Assembly: GCF_028682175.1 (NCBI RefSeq)
Contig: NZ_JANHKS010000011.1
Location: 62,001 to 126,000 of the forward strand
Reading direction: 5' to 3'
From: Pseudomonas putida
GTDB taxonomy: Bacteria > Pseudomonadota > Gammaproteobacteria > Pseudomonadales > Pseudomonadaceae
DNA: 64,000 nucleotides
This document shows positions 59,487-64,000 of this stretch, one piece after another; positions within the stretch are counted from its first letter, which is position 1, and each line of letters opens with the position of its first letter. Position numbers and translations under genes: made by a program. The notes below the pieces were generated by a model that ran no database searches, had not been told where the DNA came from, and was given only the letters and a program-made list of their open reading frames with translations.

Positions 59487-60710
59487 ATGGAATTGGATCG
59501 GCTGAAGCTTGCGTATCGAAACAGTAATACCAACATTTGGTTGGTTAGGGCTACTGGAGGCAAGTTTTTAGAGCATTTCAGACAGGAAGGTGTAGTTGCA
59601 ATAGGGCACTTGGATGATATCTATGATCATAGGGATACCGCCGACTCTAAGATTCCCAGTTTTGATGAATTGCAATCGATGTTGCTTCGTAAGTCGGAGT
59701 ACACAACAGTTGTTGAGGGGACGAAAAGAACAGCGAAGAAGTTGAATGGGAAAGGCACGAGAAAACTTCGCCAGATCACGAGTTTCAATGAGCGCATAAA
59801 GAGAGGCGATATCATAGTCTCCACTGACGGTGATGCATTAGTCATTGGGGTATGCGATGGGCCAGCATTTTTTGAGTCGGAGCCAGTCGTCATTGAAATC
59901 CCTGAGAATGCTGATCCGGGATATCGGCCTCCCAAAATGTTTCACCGGCTTCGACGCGAGGTCGTTTGGGGGCCCAGAATTCAACGATATAACTTGCCCG
60001 GGGCAATAAAGAAAACTTTGCAAGGTCAGCAAACTATTATTGACCTGCAAAAACACTGGGATAAGTTCTATCATTTGATCTACCCTTTTTTTGTTGACGA
60101 AAACTATCTTTATATCTCGAACAAGATTACTGGCTCGGGTGCGGTCAATAATCTTGCAATCGGCGGCCTCCTTCAAAATATCTCCCTCATGCAGCTTTTT
60201 GCAAGAGAGATTGAAGAGACAGGGAGTATTGATCTTGACTCAATTGCTCGCCTGCTAAATTTTGAGTTGGGATTGAGTGAGCTTTCAGCAACAACGAAAG
60301 CTGAGTTTATGTCTCCGGGAGACCTGTGGAACCGAATTCCATTAGAAGGGTTTGCAGACAAGGCTCAAGGTGCAATTCTTTGTATGGCCCTGACTCTCAT
60401 CTTGGCTGGTTACGCGAAGGCAGATGAGTTTAGTACGGTCCCTGCCGCCCCGGTTTTGCAGGTGGAATCGGTCTCCCCTAACGAAATGGTTCGTGACATA
60501 TTCCGATCCCCGAAAAAGAAAGCTAGTAAGGAACAAAAAGCAGTACGTTCAGTTGAGCAGAATTCGGAAGATTTGGATGAGGCTAGTAAAAAACGGCATG
60601 CCAAAAAGATTAAAAGCTCGCTGGCTTTGAACTTGCCGACTGTTGATACTCGCTCACTAGAAAACTTCGAGTTTGGGATTCCAGCAGTCAAGGTCTTCGA
60701 GGGGCGATAG
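59487..60710 (+). CDS. Large island protein with restriction-associated N-terminal domain
   Basis: 407 residues from the ATG at 59487, which has a very strong GGAGGGG site; an ATG in the same frame at 59457 lies before that site. The N-terminal 190 residues follow the pattern seen in Mrr-type restriction proteins and EVE/PUA-like modules: NIWLVRATGGKFLEHF, GVVAIGHL, GDIIVSTDGDALVIGVC, HRLRREVVWGP and a final SIL-like segment. No nuclease motif follows; a hydrophobic segment (QGAILCMALTLILAGYA) lies near 300 and the C-terminal 70 residues are basic and coil-like. AT-rich codon use. Likely a sensor paired with the next gene. Confidence 0.65.
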   Translation: MELDRLKLAYRNSNTNIWLVRATGGKFLEHFRQEGVVAIGHLDDIYDHRDTADSKIPSFDELQSMLLRKSEYTTVVEGTKRTAKKLNGKGTRKLRQITSFNERIKRGDIIVSTDGDALVIGVCDGPAFFESEPVVIEIPENADPGYRPPKMFHRLRREVVWGPRIQRYNLPGAIKKTLQGQQTIIDLQKHWDKFYHLIYPFFVDENYLYISNKITGSGAVNNLAIGGLLQNISLMQLFAREIEETGSIDLDSIARLLNFELGLSELSATTKAEFMSPGDLWNRIPLEGFADKAQGAILCMALTLILAGYAKADEFSTVPAAPVLQVESVSPNEMVRDIFRSPKKKASKEQKAVRSVEQNSEDLDEASKKRHAKKIKSSLALNLPTVDTRSLENFEFGIPAVKVFEGR

Positions 60711-60711
60711 T

Positions 60712-61284
60712 GTGATAATAAAGCTGCTGGAGACGATAAGTGCAACTTTCATGCTGACAGCGGCGGCTTACGCAGCCGGTGTTGTTCAGAGTAAAGAACT
60801 TTATCGTGAGCTAGGTGTTGAACCTGAGATTATTTCCATCGATCTCCAAAAAGCGCTCTATGATGGCGGACTATTGGTGTTTTCAGAGTTGGCTCACGAT
60901 TTTTTTAAGATCGTGCCTTACTTTGTTTTAGTACTTGTGGTATGTGCTATTGCCTGTTTCTTCGTGGTGATAAGGTCGTGGGTGATTAGTCATGCTTCTG
61001 CGATCATGCACTGTTTGTCTGTGTTTGGCTATGTTGTGTTGCTGTGGCTGATTTACGACGTGACAGTTAGCTCGTTCGCTCAAGGGAGAGATCTGGGGGC
61101 AAAACTCGCGGAACACTTGAAGAGCGAGTGCACCGTGACTACCGTGAAGTATGAGGGTGGGAAATCAAAGGGGTTGTGCGCAATCGGTCGAACGGCAGAT
61201 CTGCTATGGTTTTACGACCCTAAGTCACGCAATGCTATATCTTTTGGCAAAGACAAAATTATTCAGGTGGTCGGTGGCGAGTAG
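60712..61284 (+). CDS. Three-helix membrane protein, partner of the upstream gene
   Basis: 190 residues from the GTG at 60712, one base after the upstream stop, with GAGGGG seven bases before. Three hydrophobic helices: TISATFMLTAAAYAAGVV (about 6-24), VPYFVLVLVVCAIACFFVVI (about 70-90) and LSVFGYVVLLWLIYDVTV (about 100-120), then a soluble C-terminal domain (two Cys, CTVTTVKY and GLCAIGR). No family recognised. Tight coupling with the upstream gene implies joint function; a sensor plus membrane effector is a reasonable but unproven reading. Confidence 0.68.
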   Translation: MIIKLLETISATFMLTAAAYAAGVVQSKELYRELGVEPEIISIDLQKALYDGGLLVFSELAHDFFKIVPYFVLVLVVCAIACFFVVIRSWVISHASAIMHCLSVFGYVVLLWLIYDVTVSSFAQGRDLGAKLAEHLKSECTVTTVKYEGGKSKGLCAIGRTADLLWFYDPKSRNAISFGKDKIIQVVGGE

Positions 61285-61811
61285 ATGGTGTTTGGTTGAA
61301 TATCAGCTCTCGTTGCCGCTCGCCTTACAAGAAGATTCCTATGAGGGGGGAGCGTTGGTTGGGGTTAAAAAATAATGGCGTTTGAGCCAGAGTTATCAAG
61401 TGGCGAGCAGCAGCGTCAGCAGGATCGCTCCAAAGGGAACCAAAAATAAGATGATGGCCTACGCACGGACTACCTTCTTTGGCCGCTTACAAGGCTGTTA
61501 GAGAGGCGATCAGGAGCGAGTGTTGCGGCTTGTATTGAGTTGTAATGGCGTTGCTCGTTGGTGCTGTCAGACGCTTGGTGATACAGCGTTGTGACTGCCT
61601 AAACTGAGGACATGAAAAAGCCCGCGACAGGGCGGGCTGTGTGTTCGTGCTGACGTTGTTGGCCGTTGTGGCTGCTGTGTCACTTCGGACACTGGTGTGC
61701 ATGACGGTGTGAGCTGAAACCTTTACAGGACGTGGCCTGTGGAGGTGTTAGACTTCAATCTTCATTCCGGTATACGCCTACCTAAGGGGGCCGGGGCGAA
61801 TCTTTCGGGCG
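61285..61811. other. Gene-poor stretch downstream of the cassette
   Basis: 527 bases. It contains only very short open frames (24 residues from 61375; 16 residues near 61451) without good ribosome sites, and a terminator for the - strand at 61615-61642. Possibly decayed island DNA. Confidence 0.55.
61615..61642 (-). terminator. Intrinsic terminator for the recombinase transcript
   Basis: On the - strand: AGCCCGCC / GCGGGCT stem followed by TTTTTC. It lies about 170 bases beyond the recombinase stop. Confidence 0.75.
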
Positions 61812-62381
61812 TCAGGCTTTATTCCAATGACGCTTGACTGTGGCAATGCCAATACCGAGTTCGGCTGCTGCTTGTGCCTGTGTCATGTCTTCGGCCTTCA
61901 GCCTCTGCACTGATGCTGTCGTGTCGGTTGCTTCTGGGCGTCCTAGTTTCTTACCTTCAGCCTTGGCACGGGTCAGGCCCTGTTGAGTACGCTCGATCAG
62001 CAAATCACGTTCAAATTCAGCGACAGCCCCTAACACTTGCATGGTCATCTTACCCGCTGCACTGGTGAGATCTACGCCACCTAGGGCGAGGCAGTGAACA
62101 CGGATGCCACCTTCTGCGAGGCGCTCAACAGTCTGACGCACGTCCATGGCATTACGGCCCAAGCGGTCAAGCTTGGTAACGATCAGTACATCCCCAGACT
62201 CCATACGATCCATAAGCTTCTGAAAGCCGGGGCGTTCGCTGGCGGCGATGCTGCCTGAAATGGTTTCCTCGACTACGCGGCTCGATTGCACGTCGAAGCC
62301 AGCAGCTTTAACTTCCTGCACTTGGTTGGAGGTGAATTGCCCAGCAGTGGAAACACGGCAGTACAGGAAAGTGCGTGACAT
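61812..62381 (-). CDS. Serine recombinase (resolvase/invertase type)
   Basis: 189 residues. Catalytic Ser11 in YCRVSTAGQ, the conserved [27 protein letters not shown] and a C-terminal Hin-type helix-turn-helix ([21 protein letters not shown], in part). Small size fits resolution or inversion rather than large-serine integration. Four GTATC repeats lie directly upstream (62394-62493). Confidence 0.92.
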   Translation of the reverse strand: MSRTFLYCRVSTAGQFTSNQVQEVKAAGFDVQSSRVVEETISGSIAASERPGFQKLMDRMESGDVLIVTKLDRLGRNAMDVRQTVERLAEGGIRVHCLALGGVDLTSAAGKMTMQVLGAVAEFERDLLIERTQQGLTRAKAEGKKLGRPEATDTTASVQRLKAEDMTQAQAAAELGIGIATVKRHWNKA

Positions 62382-62393
62382 GGCGAAGGCTCC

Positions 62394-62493
62394 GTATCGT
62401 TTAACGTGGTATCAGTGTACCAAGGTATCAATAATGTGCGAAGCCTATTTTTATGATGCGGAATACCGCCTGTCTGGAAGGTATCGTTTAACG
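62394..62493. promoter_or_regulatory. Four GTATC repeats upstream of the recombinase (candidate res site)
   Basis: GTATCGTTTAACG at 62394-62406 recurs exactly at 62481-62493; GTATCA occurs at 62409 and 62425. The first three have 15-16 base spacing. The layout fits a multi-subsite resolvase site overlapping the recombinase promoter. Confidence 0.55.
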
Positions 62494-62589
62494 GTCGTTT
62501 TATGATGCTGCATCAGACAACAGCATGCGTCATGGCTTAAGGCTATAGTTAAGCCGCCACGATGGGATGGCATTAACGAAGGATTGAAG

Positions 62590-62823
62590 ATGGCACTCTA
62601 TAAGAATGGAAACGCCTTGACCCACAGTGAGGATGCGGCATTCGACCAAACCCATACTCCGGGTACCTCGGCTCCATATGCAGGTATCTACAAGTGCACT
62701 GGTTGTGGGGATGAAATCGCTATAGCAGGAGGGCACACCCTTCCACCACAGAACCATCGTCAACATTCAGTTGGGGCTAGGATCTTGTGGCAACTATTGG
62801 TTCATCCGGTGCAACAGAGCTAG
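62590..62823 (+). CDS. 'Protein L'-type small zinc-ribbon protein
   Basis: 77 residues (MALYKNGNALTHSEDAAFD ... HPVQQS) with CTGCGDE and LPPQNHRQHS, matching the small proteins called 'protein L' that occur in phages, plasmids and islands. The Cys pair and His residues suggest zinc binding. GAAGGA ribosome site; the ATG at 62590 is preferred over a TTG two codons upstream. Function unknown. Confidence 0.75.
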   Translation: MALYKNGNALTHSEDAAFDQTHTPGTSAPYAGIYKCTGCGDEIAIAGGHTLPPQNHRQHSVGARILWQLLVHPVQQS

Positions 62824-62841
62824 TCAGATTTGAGATAGGAG

Positions 62842-62878
62842 TCTTTGGCCGTCCATGACCAGATTGGACGGCCTCTAT
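62842..62878 (+). terminator. Hairpin after the protein L-type gene
   Basis: GGCCGTCC / GGACGGCC stem with 11-base loop, then TCTATTTC: a weak T run, so termination is probable but not certain. Confidence 0.6.
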
Positions 62879-63010
62879 TTCGTGAACATCCTTCGTCAGA
62901 GATCGTAGGGCTGATGTAGGCGGCTGCTCCGCCACAACAATGCTTGCTGCTTGAGGGTTTGTGAACAACCGGGTCTGGAGTGGCTTGGTGCGAGATGGGG
63001 AACTAGCTCT

Positions 63011-63232
63011 TCAAAGATCGCGGAGCAGGTCAGATAGTGTCATTCCCAAGCCGTCCGCGAGCACCTTGGCTGCTTCAAGGCTAGGGTTGGCGGCGCCCGT
63101 TTCGATACGCGACATGTAGGTACGCATGAATCCGCATTTGTCCGCGAAAGCTTCTTGGCTGATGCCCTGCTGTTTGCGAAGGTCGCGGATTCTTTGACCG
63201 AAAGCTGTTCTGAGTGTCTGGTTTGTCTGCAT
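63011..63232 (-). CDS. XRE-family (Cro/CI-type) regulator
   Basis: 73 residues: one helix-turn-helix domain (GQRIRDLRKQQGISQEAFAD, then FMRTYMSRIETG) and a short tail DGLGMTLSDLLRDL. Such proteins repress their own and neighbouring island genes. Divergent from a gene for an exported protein, with two GTG-ACACACCA-like repeats between. Confidence 0.88.
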   Translation of the reverse strand: MQTNQTLRTAFGQRIRDLRKQQGISQEAFADKCGFMRTYMSRIETGAANPSLEAAKVLADGLGMTLSDLLRDL

Positions 63233-63263
63233 CCGTGGATGATGGTGGGATGCTGTCTAATCG

Positions 63264-63290
63264 TGAACACACCAGATGGTGACACACCAA
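63264..63290. promoter_or_regulatory. Tandem ACACACCA repeat in the XRE regulator promoter
   Basis: GAACACACCAGATGG and TGACACACCAATCG: two direct copies of ACACACCA, 15 bases apart, in the 124-base divergent gap. Candidate operator of the XRE protein. Confidence 0.45.
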
Positions 63291-63356
63291 TCGTTACATT
63301 TTGATCGTGTGCTGGCATTATGGCCTCTTTGATACTGAGCCATTTGGGATCGCACG

Positions 63357-63674
63357 ATGAAGACTGTTGCCCGTATGCTTTGCCTGTTGCCGCTGATTGC
63401 CTCTGCCGCGATGGCTGAAACCTACCCCAAGAAGACCTTGGTTGCTGGTTCGATGGTTTGTTACAAGGCAGGGGACTGGACCAAGATGGTGGAAGCGTCG
63501 CTTGATCAGGACGAAGATGAGGCCGAACGCTTGATCAGTTCAGGCAAGTGCCGAACGATCTCTACTGCCACCAAAGTCAACTTCATTGAAGGGCCAAGGG
63601 ATGGCGACAAATCTGCATTGATCCAGCTCCCCAGCGGCAAAACGGCCATGACAGCCAATGGCTGGTTGCGTTGA
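63357..63674 (+). CDS. Small exported protein, function unknown
   Basis: 105 residues with a clear signal peptide (cleavage after ASAAMA). The mature part is about 85 residues with two Cys (MVCYKAGDW, GKCRTIS) that may form a disulfide; acidic central stretch. No family recognised. Divergent from the XRE regulator. Confidence 0.72.
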   Translation: MKTVARMLCLLPLIASAAMAETYPKKTLVAGSMVCYKAGDWTKMVEASLDQDEDEAERLISSGKCRTISTATKVNFIEGPRDGDKSALIQLPSGKTAMTANGWLR

Positions 63675-63735
63675 TGGCTACACCAGAAAGGTGCTGAGCC
63701 ATGCACACCAACCTGTAATCGAACAAGGACGAATC

Positions 63736-63921
63736 ATGAACGACCGGCTGTACTATCTCACCAGTCAGAAGAAATCCACCAATCACATTCTGCACCTGCT
63801 GCTTTGCATTCCGACTTGCGGACTGTGGTTGTTAGTATGGGGTATGACCATGCGTGCGAATGACTGGCACAATCGCAAGATTGACAAACAGATCAAACAA
63901 ATTTTGCAGCGCCAGCGATAG
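63736..63921 (+). CDS. 61-residue single-helix membrane protein
   Basis: AAGGA site 7 bases before the ATG. One helix (HILHLLLCIPTCGLWLLVWGM) and a basic Lys/Gln tail, a layout common in small island membrane proteins. Same direction as, and 61 bases after, the exported-protein gene. Confidence 0.6.
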   Translation: MNDRLYYLTSQKKSTNHILHLLLCIPTCGLWLLVWGMTMRANDWHNRKIDKQIKQILQRQR

Positions 63922-63923
63922 GC

Positions 63924-63950
63924 GTTAGCCCTCGGGAGGAGGGCTGAGGT
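63924..63950 (+). terminator. Hairpin after the small membrane-protein gene
   Basis: AGCCCTC / GAGGGCT stem with a five-base loop, followed by a moderately T-rich stretch (GTTCTTTCC). Probable terminator. Confidence 0.6.
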
Positions 63951-64000
63951 TCTTTCCTCGTCCAACCACCTTGGGTTGGCTGTAGTCGTAAGTTCGCCTT

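Noticed and set aside
61151-61375. 74-codon open frame overlapping the three-helix membrane protein
   Set aside because: Lies mostly inside the better supported gene 60712-61284 in another frame, with no ribosome site.
61487-61702. 71-codon open frame on the - strand within the gene-poor stretch
   Set aside because: It runs through the terminator hairpin at 61615-61642, has no ribosome site, and the product looks random.
58945-64000. Prophage as explanation of the region after ffs
   Set aside because: There are no capsid, tail, terminase or lysis genes up to the end of the window; a recombinase and an XRE repressor alone do not show a phage. The part beyond 64000 is not visible.

Overview
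The window is a piece of a Pseudomonas chromosome, most likely from the fluorescens side of the genus. Gene order from flhF to the zinc-peptidase gene follows, as I remember it, the P. aeruginosa order (flagella/chemotaxis, cytochrome c maturation, purine catabolism, smc-zipA-ligA, 4.5S RNA). The DNA is GC-rich. Intergenic spaces carry many REP/REPIN palindromes (about 16 loci) of the kind typical of fluorescens-group strains.

Layout. 1-11735: flagellar/chemotaxis operon on the + strand (flhF end, fleN, fliA, cheY, cheZ, cheA, cheB, motC, motD, parC, a probable 38-residue coupled ORF, parP, cheW and a DUF2802 protein). 12160-14108: an flhB-like gene and fliK on the - strand. 14275-21362: complete ccmABCDEFGHI set for cytochrome c maturation, then a small lipoprotein gene. 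22017-25817: sulfate-binding protein, urea transporter and a Cache-type chemoreceptor, all on the - strand. 26022-26210: a probable GacA-controlled, RsmX-type small RNA that was not expected from the coding annotation. 26349-29343: a single-domain response regulator, a RutR-type TetR regulator and several small or membrane proteins of unknown role. 29394-47283: a purine salvage and catabolism region (Tsx-like porin, NCS2 and AzgA-type permeases, guaD, xdhABC, puuD, uraH, uraD, puuE, alc, allA) with two FCD-type GntR regulators. Together these can take up purines, convert guanine and xanthine to urate, then allantoin, allantoate and finally glyoxylate plus urea; the urea transporter at 23134 would import urea. 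47592-58805: GntR regulator, smc, zipA, ligA, a zinc peptidase and a GAF-EAL phosphodiesterase. 58945-59054: the 4.5S RNA gene ffs.

Immediately after ffs the character changes. The DNA becomes AT-richer and holds genes foreign to the core: a two-gene cassette with a restriction-associated N-terminal domain plus a three-helix membrane protein, a serine recombinase, a 'protein L'-type zinc-ribbon protein, an XRE repressor and small exported or membrane proteins. dnaX, which I expect after ffs, is absent up to base 64000. I read this as the left part of a genomic island inserted beside ffs.

The most useful new observations are: (1) two different palindromes, TTGTATACAA and TGACC-N4-GGTCA, that recur only upstream of purine/urea genes and next to the two GntR genes; (2) the RsmX-like sRNA with seven GGA motifs, an upstream GacA-box-like element and a 16-bp palindrome; (3) the cassette at 59487-61284; (4) a 38-residue ORF locked between parC and parP; and (5) CheA linker repeats that resemble the CheY-binding tail of CheZ. 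All calls come from reading the sequence; no database search was possible.
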